Origin: Nectonema munidae
Taxonomy: Eukaryota > Nematomorpha > Nectonematoida > Nectonematidae
Assembly (NCBI GenBank): GCA_030549495.1
Contig: JAUIRK010000684.1
Location: 1 to 64,000 of the forward strand
Reading direction: 5' to 3'
DNA: 64,000 bases
Each line of letters starts with the position of its first letter. Positions within the stretch are counted from its first letter, which is position 1. Below the pieces are notes generated by a model, which worked only from the letters and a program-made list of their open reading frames with translations, made no database searches and was not told the DNA's origin. Of this stretch, positions 32,466 to 44,484 are shown piece by piece. Made by a program: the position numbers and the translations under genes.

Positions 32466-33356
32466 TTGATACTTGATGACACCTTTATTTTTTTATCCAT
32501 TCTGTCTATCTATCCATCTTCTTCATCTAGACTTTCACTGTTTTTCTTTTCCACACGCTTCACTCTTTCTCAACATGGACACTTGGAGTGATGCTGACTT
32601 GATATGATTAATGCATTGATATTTTCTTCTATTTTTGTTTTCACACAACTGTGTTGTACGATTCTTTTTCGTTCTATAATAAAATTAATCAATAAATATC
32701 CGTTTTTTTGCATTTGCGTTCAGAAATGCGATTCGCCGAGCTTGAGCCATCTAATACCCATATGTAGAAGGGATGCTAGAGTTGGAGTCAGCGAAGTAAA
32801 AATTCTTTACGGTGACCAGTGGCGTAGCCAGAAAAAAGTTGATGGGGGGGGGGGCACAATTTAAAAACTTAAAAAACGTGAGCAACATCATTTATACTTT
32901 CTTGATCCTTTCATTGGAGAAATTTTCGAAAAATATATCGAAAACATGCAGAAACATTAAAATATAACTTCATATTTTATTTCATCTCAAATTCAAACAA
33001 ATTTATGAATCTTTAAAAACACGCATTCATGAAAACTGAATTCTTGTACAATAGTGAAAAAATAATAGAAGCCTACGACGAGTATGGACACTAGAAGAAT
33101 TTATTTCTTTAACAACCTTTGAAATAACATACGAGGCCGTAATTAAACTCGGTGAAGTATACTTTGCATTTTTTGGAATAGTTTTATAAATCTGAAAATC
33201 AGTCCATTTGGAGATTCTCAATTTCGTCATCGTCCAAATTACTTACATTGTCATCATGGCCTCGTAATGAATTTCAATTATTGATTTAACGTAATGCCTA
33301 TCAAAATGCAAATCAAATAATATGATAGTTGCAAAGAGATTATTGTTTAGTATATT

Positions 33357-33724
33357 TTAAAACCTGTTTTTAGCCATTTGCTTTTCGTTTAAAATATGCG
33401 ACACAAACAATTCATTCTCTGTTCTTTTGTTTCTTTCACTCCAAGCCAGGTAAGCTTGGATATGGTTCCTTGATTCTTCGTGTTTTATTAAGTTCTTTCC
33501 TTTCTCTAAGGCATGATGCCAATTGCTATAACCAATCTCAGTGAAAGTTTTGTCTTGATTGTTGTTTGTTGAAAAATGCCTGCAACAAAACAGTAGCATA
33601 CTTCTTTGTCAAAGAAAACTCGAGCCAAGGCCTTTTTTTGAACCATACTTTTTCGGATTATACTCAATTGCATTAGGCTGAGAAGGAAAACCATCTATAT
33701 CACCAAGATCGTACACTTGGTCAT
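33357..33724 (-). pseudogene. hAT transposase N-terminal TTF-type zinc-finger fragment
   Basis: The reading begins QVYDLGDIDGFPSQPNAIE and passes a stop. It continues FCCRHFSTNNNQDKTFTEIG, YSNWHHALEKGKNLIKHEES and HIQAYLAWSERNKR to KQMAKNRF. This CRHF..F...G..nW..a...h..S..H pattern is the TTF zinc finger that precedes hAT cores in ZMYM1-like transposases. The catalytic core and dimerisation domain are not recognisable in this 2-kb element. Confidence 0.85.
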
Positions 33725-33780
33725 TGAAATCACTAGTCGAAATGTATAATAGCAAAAGGCATTCCTATTTTCAAAATTAA

Positions 33781-33911
33781 CCCATTTACGACCAATGTTC
33801 CTATTTTGGAACATAAGTAATTTCATCTTCGTCTACTTTTTTCAATGACTTTGAATATAAATCGTCTGCGTTTTTTATAGATATCGTCTGCTTTGCTTGG
33901 TCTTAAATAGG
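33781..33911 (+). mobile_element. piggyBac-type MITE, family A, inside hAT
   Basis: A 131-bp copy between TTAA 33777-33780 and 33912-33915. Terminal repeat 33781-33795, dyad TGTTCCTATTTTGGAACA 33796-33813, then CGTCT motifs. It is younger than the hAT it sits in. Confidence 0.93.
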
Positions 33912-34869
33912 TTAAAGTAAAAATACGCCTGATTTTCCATAACAGCATCTTCCACATTTGAAAACGAGCATGAAGTTGCTATAGCAAATCCTTTTAACTA
34001 AACTTTAAGCTTGAGGTGTATCAGCAGTTTCATTAACGCTGCACTTAGATATATCTAACTTTTTTTTTGAAAATAAGCTGAGACTGACCTTTCATAGATG
34101 CTACAGATTTGAAAAACTTTTTTTTATAACGTGGCATGTTGTCTGAAATTGATGGATCATACTTGATGTTTTATTAACAATGGAATTTTGTAAAAGAAAT
34201 TAAATGATTAGCAGAAGAAAAGAAAAGCTGGAATTGACTCAAAGTTGGAAAAAAGAAACCGTGGTAAATGGGAAATACACTCAAACAATAGTAGAAATAT
34301 ATGCTAATGCTACTCTGGTTTTGGCGTTAGCAAATTGAAAATAAGTACAAATACCACGTGTTGCTTCATAACTGACGCATGTGTACTATAATACTTTGAA
34401 AGAGACGTCTCCCAAAAATAATTAATTATGCCAAAAATGTACTAGTTAGGTATATTTTCATATGTCTGACGCAATAAACCACAGGACCAGGTATCTATTG
34501 CATAGCAAACAACAATAATTATTATTGCTGCTCGTAAATCATGTCGACTTACGCTTTGAACCGTCTCCGCTAGTGGGGAAAGAGATCTTTTGATTGATGT
34601 GTGTTTGATTGACGCTTATACAATGAAGAAAGAAGAGATCAAAGCAAATATTGTGTCATGCTTGATTCATCCGTTTATCAATGAAAGCAATTTGACAATG
34701 AGTGTACTAGAACGAAGAAATAATACGTACTTTTATCAACAAGTTAGGCAAAACTTTAATATGAATTGTTACGACTATGAAAGCCGTAAAAAGAAGACTG
34801 ATATCGCATAAGGTGCGGGGGGGGGGCACGGCTCCTCATGCCCCAGCCTAGCACGCCACTGACTGTGAC

Positions 34870-36238
34870 GCTTGATATGTAGAGACATTGAGCACTCTTC
34901 ATTCCTTTTATACAACGATTCTTAAAAAGGAGGAATTTGAGAGTTTGTGTGAGGGATTCGGAAACCCAAAGCTGTACTGATAAGGAAGAATTGAAAGTAT
35001 TTCCTAAATCATATTACGATCATTTGTCATGCACATTTTGAGACGCCAGCTGATCCAATAAATGATGAAGGCGTGTTTCTGGCAAATGGGTTGAGAGCCA
35101 CTGACTTTGACCCGTCTTTAAGTCCAATGAAACAAAAAACTTTTGTTTGAAGTTTGATAAAAGTACTTTTACTTTTTATTGAAAAATATAATTTCCATAT
35201 TGTCTAGCAAACTTGATCTAAAATTGGCACAAAAGGAAAGGAAAAACCTAGCAAGGCTTTATTCATCAAAAAGAGACTATTCTAAGACACTAGCACACTG
35301 GATTAAATATAAATATTCATAAATTTTGACTCTTGTACAGCAGGGGCGCCGCATTCTGTTATCCAATTGACACCCACAATTATTAACACAGCCCCCGAAA
35401 GCACTATAACCAGAAGAGAACCCAATCATAACATTACATAGAATTTGTAAATTTAAGGTCCAGGGATGGGTGTCCCACTCTAGTCCACACAATCTCTTGA
35501 TGCGGCCCGCTTATAATTCAAGCTTCCGGCTTTGAAGATCAAGTAATCTGATTTTTCACATGCTCATATGGCGTTTTTATACATTTGTGTGTCAATCAAT
35601 AATTTATTTAGTAAGCACTTTAGCTTCTACTACTCACATATGTAATTTGTGCAAGGACATCATCATCTTTTTGCTGTAATCAATTTGATTCCTTTTGTAT
35701 TGGTTTTATTAGTATTGAAAGTTTTTCCTCATAGTCCTTATTTGAAAAGTTATTTTTTATTTACACTTATCTGGAAGGCATTAATTTGTAGAATGTATGC
35801 ATTTTACAAATTATTATTGTTTTGGAATTCAAACGACTCATTTTTATAATAAAATAAAGGAGAAAAAAGTCAAAATATATATAGTTTTGCAAAATTGTCA
35901 TTTTTTGTTCATGAAAAATAATTAAAAAGATATTGATTTTAAATTTTTGAAAAGTTTTCCGTGAATTCAAAATGTAGAAGCAAATACAATTATGAAGATC
36001 AACATCAAAGCAAATCTACTCTTTGTTAAAATCAAAAAAGGCATCTGTTTGTGTGTTTTTAACAAAGAGGTGACTTCTTTTAGCGAATTTTACATACTAT
36101 TGACAGCAGTCATTTTCAGAGAACGCGAAATTTCGTCGACAAACTAGTTAGTTTTTTTTTCTCGCTACGAATTCTCTGTGGAGCAGCAGAGATGTTATGT
36201 GGAGCTCGGTACCTTTGTGATGCAAATATACTCTAAAT
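34870..36238. other. Spacer with one hAT-like end
   Basis: CAGGGATGGGTGTCCCACTC near 35461 followed by GCGGCCCGC resembles a hAT terminus. No coding region is supported. Confidence 0.35.
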
Positions 36239-36440
36239 CAGTGATTCTCAACCTGGGATCCACGGAGACCAAGTGGTCCATTGCTCCGTCTTAGGGGGTC
36301 CATGAACAGTTTTTCATTTTTGTAAAAAACTTAAAACGAGGGAACAAACTCTGCCAATTTGTACGTGTAAAAATGAGTAGCAAGCGGTTGATTTTGTCTT
36401 TTCACCTTGAATTTAAGTAAAATTTGGTTTGCTACCCGTA
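36239..36440 (+). repeat. hAT-like terminus
   Basis: CAGTGATTCTCAACCTGGGA, then a GGGGGTCCATGAACAG stretch and TTTTTGTAAAAAACTTAAAA, is a typical hAT end shared with the inverted copy at 15935-16003. The opposite end was not found. Confidence 0.55.
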
Positions 36441-36779
36441 TTTAACGTCATTCGAGATCAAATAATTCATGTCAAAAAAATAAAGTAGAAATATTAATTG
36501 CATGTAAAGTTGTTTTTATGGCTTCTTATGCGAAAGTGTCCTTTTAGGGTGTCCATTAGGGATATAACTTTTTTTAACTTGAAAACCCTGTAGTGTTTTC
36601 CGATGAATAATTTTGTTAGAAACTAAAAAATGCCAATTTTAGCGTAAAATGTTCAAAAAATCTGGCACGCACGGGTAAAAAACTAATTAAATAGTAGGGT
36701 CATTAACAAATAACTAAAGGTAGACAAAAATTCTAATTTATTGATTCAAAACTATATTAAAAACGTATGAAAAGCTAAA

Positions 36780-38390
36780 AAGCATTAGTAGCTAAAAATT
36801 TGGATGTTAGATATTTATCAGAGCGTGAGTTTTTCACTATTTCTTCCATTTTTTAAACCCCACGTTCGGCAAAAATGTTTGTTCTAGGAATCTCAATTAA
36901 TGAATTTTCAGAACTGAAAAATTTCAGGAAAGTGGATATGGCCTTCGTACAATTTTGTTCAACTCTAACTTGTTTTAGTTTACCATAAGTCGAAACTTCA
37001 AATTTTTGGTCAGAAAACCAAAAGTCACACCAAGAAAATGAAATAGAACAACAAATATTTTTGAGCTCTTCTCTCTTTTCAGGGAGTAAAAAATAAGCCA
37101 TTAAGGCATACAAGCTTCGTGAATTCCATCTGGCGTTGTGAAGAAAAGGCAGTTTTTTCCAGTTTATTTTGGGCCATTTGCCAGTTTCTTTATGGAACTT
37201 GAATGCCTTGCAGAGTTAGAACAAAAACTTGAAATCATCCCTCCAGCCAGTATTTTTGGAAGTTCAATAATGATGACAATCAGAAATATAATTTGATTTC
37301 AGGAATTCATAATTTTGAACTATTATATCAAAGTGAGGACTTTTGGTCGAACCGCAAAAGCTTGAATCCATGATATGTCTCAAAACCAAGAAGTCCAAAA
37401 CATGGTGTTGACATGGAATAAATTGTGGCTTGTCGTATCCCTTCTCGTTCATCATTCTCTGAAACCTAACAACAATCCCATTTTCACGACCGGTATTCAC
37501 TGCTGTTGAATTGCATATAATCATTTTAATACTCTGGCAAGCGTCAAAATCTTCCATAAGTTTCACCAACTCTTCAAAAATAGCTTTAGAAGAACCATTT
37601 CTGCAAGTTAGTATTGCAAAATTGATTCTCCTTTGTCTATTTTGAAGACACACCACTTGATACTCTTTCCTTTTAATACTTTTCCCATCAAAATGAACAC
37701 TTCCGATTTCATAACCTCCATAAGCGTTTCTTTAATAACCTTTTTCCACACCCCAACCTGACTCATACTTTCAATATCAATTCCATCAAGTTTCAGAGAA
37801 CTAAATACAACTGAAGCCTTTCTGGTAGACAAACAATGCTGTGTTACAAGCTTAGCGGCGGATTTCGTTGAGCTATACTTTTCTTTGTTTCATTCTTTTC
37901 ATCAGGGACAAATTCATCATCATTTTCAAATTCAGTGAGACAACTTTCAGAACCAGAGTTTGAATCAGCCGAAACATACGAAGATGTCGATTCAGTATAA
38001 GACAATCTCGAAACTTTAACGCGCTTCGAAGGATGTATTGATGTGATGCTTGCCTCAGATCTTGTTGAATAACCTACTCTACCCGATGTTGCGATCTGGG
38101 TGTGATAAAGGGCTTTATCCTCTGAACTCAGCCAAAAACCGTCAGCTTTAGTCATATCAAACAAACTTTTCATCTCCTCCTCCAATTTTCAGTCTTTCTT
38201 TTCCTGTACTTTTCATACAAATCAATAACTTTTCCAACTTTCAACACCACTTGCTGATTCGAAATTTTTGGAAAGTTCAACTCATTCCATAGTTGACTTA
38301 ATTCTTCTGCTAAAATTTTGATTCTTGCTTTCTTACTCTTCTGGCTCTCGAACAAGTTTAAATACCTTCCAATGATTTATTTATTTGTTG
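36780..38390 (-). pseudogene. Decayed transposase-like gene of an unrecognised repeat family
   Basis: Minus-strand pieces in N-to-C order: 38355-38170 (FESQKSKKARIKILAEELSQ), 38185-37844 (SLFDMTKADGFWLSSEDKAL, acidic Ser-rich), 37832-37608, 37656-37264 (KMIICNSTAVNTGRENGIVV, then FIPCQHHVLDFLVLRHIMD), 37113-36853 (YALMAYFLLPEKREELKN) and a tail near 36855-36780 (MEEIVKNSRSDKYLTSKFL). I recall similar proteins as repeated hypothetical proteins in aphids and cnidarians, so a mobile origin is likely. The D..N..CQHH..D pattern might be an RNase-H-like core. No terminal repeats were identified. Confidence 0.6.
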
Positions 38391-39050
38391 GCATTTTACA
38401 GAAACCAGATAAACATGTAGTTACAAGAGGAATTGCAGGCCTTCTCTTGACACAATTTTTATTACGTATTTAATTGAAATAAATTGTTTTATTAATCTGA
38501 AAAAAAAACATTCAAATTTTATGAAAAAGATTAAAAATATGATTATAAAGAGAAAAAAAAACATTACGTGAAAGAAAAAACGAATGAATCAATATAATTA
38601 AAAGAGAAGTAATGAATGAATATTCAAACAGCGATGCGCCAGAACTGGGAAGTCAAAATTATCTGTCAAATAATTATAAAGATGAAATGATATTTTTAGT
38701 TGACTCCTGAATTCTTCAGTACATAAAAGCTAATGTGCTCTTTGTTTGCTAACTTGATTTAAATCTTAACAAAAAATGGACTATTAAAAAAATTGGCCTG
38801 ATAACGTGAGCTTCTTTTACACAAACTTTTTAAAAAAAAAAAAATAAATAAAAAAAAAGAAGGAGGGGTAAAACTCAATTTTTTTGCTTTCCAAAAAGTT
38901 TTAGAAATACATTTTAACTAAATTTAGCACATATATATGACATTTTTTGTGTCGTAAGTTGGGCACTAAAAGCTTATATTCAATATCAATAAGCGCCAAT
39001 TTTTTTAATAAGATTCAAAAATCCTAGAGCTTCGCAAAAACTCTCTAAGG
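38391..39050. other. AT-rich spacer, nothing recognised
   Basis: A-rich runs near 38830-38865; no supported gene. Confidence 0.5.
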
Positions 39051-39467
39051 CAGCGTTTCTCAACCTTTTTACCTTCGCGGAACCCTTGCAATATGATAAA
39101 TCTTTCAAAAAACCCCACGCAAAAATATTTTCATAAATTTTTAACACAGTAAAAGAAATGTAATTAGATTAAAGACAAAAAATGATTCTCAATTAATCAA
39201 ATAAAAAAAAAGGCCTTGAAAGTTTGCTTAAATTTTGTCATTCTTAAAATATAAGATAATTAAAGCGTAAACTTCGGTGAAAAAAAATATATGATTAATA
39301 CAAGTTTGAGAAAACTTCTCTATCATATTTATTAGTAGTGTTAGATAAGATTCTTACTTCTTTAAAGTTTTCATTAAAAGCATCTAAACTTAGACGTAAA
39401 AAATACCTTACTATTTCTCGCGGAATCCTCAAGGAATTTTTGCGTAACATCGGTGGAGGGAACGCTG
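39051..39467. mobile_element. hAT-type nonautonomous element
   Basis: Left end CAGCGTTTCTCAACCTTTTT and right end GGTGGAGGGAACGCTG form imperfect inverted repeats (CAGCGTT common). CGCGGAA motifs sit near both ends. No convincing target duplication. Confidence 0.65.
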
Positions 39468-39779
39468 ATAATTCAATTAAAAAACTTTCATTTTTTTAAA
39501 TAAAAGATTAATTAAACATGGTTTTGAATTGATACTGACTAATAAAGTAAACAAATATTTAATTAAATAGAACGGTAAACCAACTATCTAATCAAACTAG
39601 CTAAGAAACCGACAAAGTAATTTTATTTGTTCTAAATATATTGACTAATTAAATCCCCAATTAACCAACCATCAAAGGAAACATGTAAATTATTCATATT
39701 ATGAATTGTTTATAAATCTGATTTCATTTATAATAGTAACAATAGTAAATAATTTGGAATAGTTTAGAGAGTCAAGTAA

Positions 39780-40893
39780 CAGCGCTGTATAACAAAGTAC
39801 ACCAGCTTAACGCTGTAGAATATGAAAAACTGCTAAACTTTTTAGGAATAAATTTTTTTATCTGTTTATAATATAAGAAGATCCGAAAAAGATTTTTGGT
39901 TAAAATCTCCAGATCTTACCTGCAAAGCAGTAAGTGAATGGATTTGAATGAGCTGTCGAAGATTCTTAGAAATTAAATCTTTTCTTCACGTCGCATACAA
40001 TTCTAATCTTTCAAGTAGAAAGGTGGCAAAAGTGGGAAAGTTATATTTACTCAAAGAAAAACTGGCGAGCTTTGGTGTTTTTAAAAAGTGTCTTTCTACG
40101 GATGAATCAATGATTCCATATTTTGGTAGACACAGCTGCAAACAATGAAAGCTGATTCGTTTCGGTTATAAATTGTGGGTATTATCTGGAAAATATGGAG
40201 TTTCTTTTTGTCTCTATATATCAAGGTAAAACTGATCATGAAAAGATCCCATTGGGTACAAAAGTTATTAAAGATTGTATAGAAGTAATTTAAAATCCTT
40301 CTAAACATAAATTGTATTTTGACACATCCGATAAATTTTGTCAACAAATCAAAGGAAAAGGAGGCATTAAAGGACCAAACTTGGTCAAGTCTTACAACTT
40401 ATGGATGGGAGGTGTGTGTGGATAGAAGTCTTGCTGATTGAGGGTCTTCCATCAGAGCTAAAAATGGTACTGGAACCAAACATTGGCTTTGTTTATTGTT
40501 GGAGATTGAATAACATAATTTAAACATGATAATAATCAGCCTTAAAAAGATTTTAGAAGATCAATTGTTCAAATTCTGTTAAAAAAATCGCATAAAAATA
40601 ATAAAAGAGTGAGGTGTGGTCCTTCAAACCACATGAAGAAATAAGATTAGATCGCCATGATCATGTTACTGAATCTTCTCCTGTTAGGATTTGTATTTTA
40701 TGAAGAAAAAAAAGTAGAATTGCTTGCAAGAAGTGTAAAAAGGAATTACATATCAAAAATTGTTTTCAAAAATTCCATGAATCGTAAAAAAATTTTTTTT
40801 TTTATTTTACATTTTTTTTATCTACTTTAGTCGAATCATCAAAAAAAAATTTTTTTAATAATTTTCTCATTTCACCTTTTGGTCTAATATGGG
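39780..40893 (+). mobile_element. piggyBac relic, third family
   Basis: Contains decayed piggyBac transposase coding. A candidate right end reads GGTCTAATATGGG (40881-40893), i.e. CCCATATTAGACC inverted, next to TTAT in place of TTAA. The left end is not found. Confidence 0.7.
39790..40780 (+). pseudogene. piggyBac-derived transposase, heavily decayed
   Basis: Visible motifs are LNFLGINFFICL, then MSCRRFLEIKSFLHVAYNSN, KLYLLKEKLASFGVFKKC, the first catalytic region LSTDESMIPYFGRHSCKQ, and after breaks KLIRFGYKLWVLSG and a C-terminal RIACKKCKKELHIKNCF cysteine-rich tail. There are many stops. The order is that of a PGBD-type transposase, more diverged from the copy at 25231 than one family would be. 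Confidence 0.82.
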
Positions 40894-41640
40894 TTATTAA
40901 TTAGCCTGAGTGCAGCATTAAAAATCAAAGTTTTCCATGGATGAACTGACTGATAGAAATTTTTACACACCTATAATTTAAAATTGATAGGTTATATATT
41001 GTACGGCAGAGACGGACTGTGACTAGCATTGACTCTAGGCACAACTGTTTAATGCGACTGATGTCAGAGACTGCGAATCGCCAGATAAGAGAACAGGCTT
41101 TAGGAGTGTCAACAAAATATGAAAAGTAGTTGCTTCATACATCATCTAGATGGGTCACCAAATCGGCCCGCAAACTAAATTTTGATTTGCATAAATAAGT
41201 CTTACAAATAAGCATTTTTGAAACATATTGTGTCCATTTTCACCTTTTAATATCCTCAGTGTATCAACTTTGCCACTTCACCAATTGACACATTCACCAA
41301 TTTTATGACGAACGAGCGGAGATCTCTATTCATTCTATTTTCGACATTATACTGACATTCATAGTTGCACATTTGTTTCAAAGCATTATAAATAAAAATA
41401 CATGGTACACAGAAAACACCTGCTATAAAATAGATGTACCGCATGTTTGATTGTCAAACACAATATTGATAGCCACTGATTTATGTGTTGTTTTCTCTCT
41501 TCAATATTATTATATTTACATCTTTGCTGACTCTTCTATCATCTGAAAGTCAGAATTAACACCACGAATAAAATGCAAGAGTTGTGAGGTGCTCGAGAAA
41601 TCAACAAATTTTTGCGTTTAAATGTTTTAGTCAGCGTCAG
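40894..41640. other. Spacer, nothing certain
   Basis: No supported gene; a TCGGCCCGCAAACTAAATTT stretch near 41162 has the look of a hAT subterminal region. Confidence 0.35.
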
Positions 41641-42148
41641 TCTATATCTTGCATGCATGGTACAACGAGTGGAAAGACATTTTCATAAAAATTGAGAGTT
41701 TTGCAAAAGTTTCGATGAAATCAACGATAAGGTGTGTCAGTTGATGGAGGGCTTTAAAAAAAATTAAAACCAAATTACAAGATTTGGCAATTCCCGGTGC
41801 AATTTTTACACAGCTTTGAAAAGAAATACATATTTTTTCCTACTAAAAAACAAAGCTAATTCATTGGCCTGCAATCCTATCTGGCTATCAAAATTAACAT
41901 TTTCAGTTGACATTCTTATTTGCGATTTTAATGGACTAATCAAAGAATTTCGAAGAAAAGTTTTATTAAAATTTTCTCATTTTCAATGTCTCAAAGAATT
42001 TTGCTCTGCAATTACAGGAAGTATAAATCCTGATTTTCCTACAAAAATTTTCTGTGATTCGAATAAACATTTTTTAGGCCTGGATAAAAATGAAATTTTT
42101 CTGTTTCAGAACCCATTTGTTTGCAACTTAAATGATGCACCAGTTTAG
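41640..42148 (+). pseudogene. hAT (SCAND3/ZBED-like) transposase fragment
   Basis: The stretch FLLKNKANSLACNPIWLSKL, FSVDILICDFNGLIKEFRRK and the later FPTKIF parallels the FFKNKADELALNPIWLSKLA.. segment of SCAND3/ZBED5-type hAT transposases. It ends at a stop (42146-42148). The flanks are decayed and no terminal repeats were found. Confidence 0.7.
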
Positions 42149-42984
42149 TTATAGTTATACCTTATTGATTAATGAAATGTTAAAAATAAATCATATGGAA
42201 AAAACTTGTGAAACTTTATTTTTGCTTACCTGAAACAGAGTTCCAAAACTCGAAGAAATTTGCTGCTGGTATGGGCATCATTCTTGGATACAACTTAGGT
42301 TTGTTAATAAACTTCTTCAAAAGTGAAGCATGCAAACTTACAGAAGACTGTCTGACGAACCTTTAAAAATGCCAGTTTTTTAACTTTTCGGTTATACGAC
42401 GCCCTTCAAAAAATTTTGGTGACCGCTGATCTGAAGCAAGGGTTCGGCCATTAATAATGAATACATTGAAAATACGTTGACATAGCTGTGTAATTAAAAC
42501 ACGGCAAGAAAGGCCTGAAAATTAAATTCAATTACACAATTGACAATGGATACTCGAGCAGTTTTTAATCACATACGTCCAATCGAAAAATCCTTGGATC
42601 ATGTGTGTGTCCACGCATTTCTCTTCTCCAAACATCATCTTTTCATCATTGTCACCCATTTTCTGGAGGTCCTTTTCCCTAAATATTTCGCCTGTAGTAA
42701 TCGCAAGTGTCGTTGAATGATGTGTCTTTTAAGCACTCTTTGGACGAAACTTCTAGACAGTAGCGTTCGAAATACCGGATTTGAATATAAAATGCATTCT
42801 TTTTATAGATCTAGCTTTTAGGATGTTTGCCACGGGTTTCAAACAATTTATCATAGAAAAAAGCTTCAGAAAAAATTAGCGTTTATAGAAAGGGTTTTTG
42901 AAGCATCTGAGGATAATCCTGTACTTCTGAATAACGGTTGTGAACGTTTGAGTCGGTATCGCATTCAAGGGAAGAATAATCTTC
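42149..42984. other. Spacer, nothing recognised
   Basis: Probably further decayed transposon sequence, but no motif could be assigned. Confidence 0.35.
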
Positions 42985-43060
42985 ATAGTCACGAACAGGA
43001 ATCGAACCCAAACCAAGTCGATCGAGACACTACGCTCCCACCACACTAAGCTTGATAATG
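42985..43060 (-). mobile_element. tRNA-like SINE head or tRNA pseudogene
   Basis: Minus strand reads AGCTTAGTGTGGTGGGAGCG (A-box-like) and TTTGGGTTCGATTCC (B box) at tRNA spacing. No full cloverleaf could be drawn by eye, so a SINE head is more likely than a working tRNA. Confidence 0.5.
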
Positions 43061-44193
43061 TTGATTTCTTGCAAAAATGTTATCTACATTTTCCTGTATC
43101 TCTTGACAAACTCTTCTTTCTTTGCGCTTTTGGGCATCTCTCTTGTTTGCATTTTTCTACGCTTGGAAATAATAGTCAGTCATAGAGAAAGGTTTAATAT
43201 AAATTTTGATTTTATAAAAAAAATGTTAAATTAGAAATTTTAAATTCAAGATATGCTGATTAGTTTGGTGTATTTTTCTGCAAGTCCCAATGATGGCGGT
43301 TTAGTGATAGTCAAACCTGTAATTGGATATTTTTAGAGTCTGAAAAATCGAACCCATCAATACTGTAAAAATTCCTAAGACACGCAAAAACATACGTTAG
43401 ATGAATTCTTTCTACGGTAGAATCCAAAAAAAACAATATTTCAAATTTACAAAAGTTTTAACCTGGAAAGGGAGACACTGGCACCAAATCTTTTCAACTT
43501 TACATCGTATTTCCTAAGCATGTAGGGGCTGGGACAAAAAAAAATGAACGAAACGTTGAGAATGCGGGTAGATTTTTTTTATTATTTCGAGCACACACAG
43601 TTCCCATAATAATCGAAAAATGAGAAAGTTGAATTTTTTTATAATGCTATTTTTTGTACATGTGTCTTCTATATTGAATGCTAATTGAAAAAAAATGAAT
43701 TTTATTTATAAGCGTCAAAAGCTTAACGTGTTTACAAATAAAATATCATGAACTCTTTTAGAAGCGGATCTAGTGGAAGCAGCACGGAAAGTAAGAATGA
43801 AGTTATGCTTGCTATCACCACGCGTGGACATCATGAATGAAACCTTGCGAGTAACGAGAGAAAGTGCTGGAAAATTTTAGAATTTTTTTTCCATCTAACG
43901 CGCTAATCAAGTTGATTCATGAATTCGATATATTTGAATGTGTGTGATATTTGTCTGAAGACTATAAAAAACAAGAGGCATGGAATGACCTCCTCCACGA
44001 GACTGTCTCGTTTTCGTTTCTAGAGTGCGGGATTTCAAGCTCTAAGAATGGCACAAAGGATCACATACTTTAGACTAGAGAGACGAGAAGAACAACTACA
44101 AAGATGGTGGTGGGTGCCAGACAGATGTCAACTCCAGTGAAGATGAAATGATCCACGATGACAGTTCAGAATATTCATGCACTTGGCTTTGAT
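43061..44193. other. Spacer, nothing recognised
   Basis: No supported gene or repeat end. Confidence 0.4.
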
Positions 44194-44484
44194 CAGGATT
44201 CTTCAACCATGTTGGACCCTGAGAAAAAATGATTTGGGTCCATTACTTTTCATCAGACTTGAAAAGTTTTTGAATAACAACAAATATCTCACTAATATAC
44301 TTATATTTGAATATATTATGACATCACTTAGAAAAAATTAAAGTATTGTGGTTGTTCTATTTTAATATATATTATATCGTTTTACACTTAAATAAAATTT
44401 TTAGGGCCTAAAGTTAATTTCAATAAAATTTTTGGCTCTAATGTATATTTTTAAAACTTTAAAAGTTTAAGAACCCGGGCTAAG
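44194..44484. mobile_element. hAT-type nonautonomous element (tentative)
   Basis: CAGGATTCTTCAACCATG on the left and AAGTTTAAGAACCCGGGCTA on the right are imperfect inverted copies of the TTCTTMAAC-type hAT end. No clear target duplication. Confidence 0.45.

Larger units (their letters stand above)
32817..34861 (-). mobile_element. hAT element (TTF-finger/ZMYM1-like type), decayed
   Basis: Ends CAGTGGCGTAGCCAG and, inverted, CAGTGGCGTGCTAGG, both next to G-tracts. Octamers ACGGTGAC (32809-32816) and ACTGTGAC (34862-34869) match 7/8 as a target duplication. The minus strand encodes a TTF-type zinc-finger segment (33357-33724). A MITE (33781-33911) has inserted into it. It lies about 385 bp past the TPD52-like stop. 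Confidence 0.9.

Noticed and set aside
33357-33724. Host zinc-finger gene of ZMYM1 type
   Set aside because: The fragment lies between hAT ends with a target duplication and contains a stop, so it is transposon sequence.
42985-43060. Functional tRNA on the minus strand
   Set aside because: A and B boxes are present but acceptor and anticodon stems do not pair convincingly.
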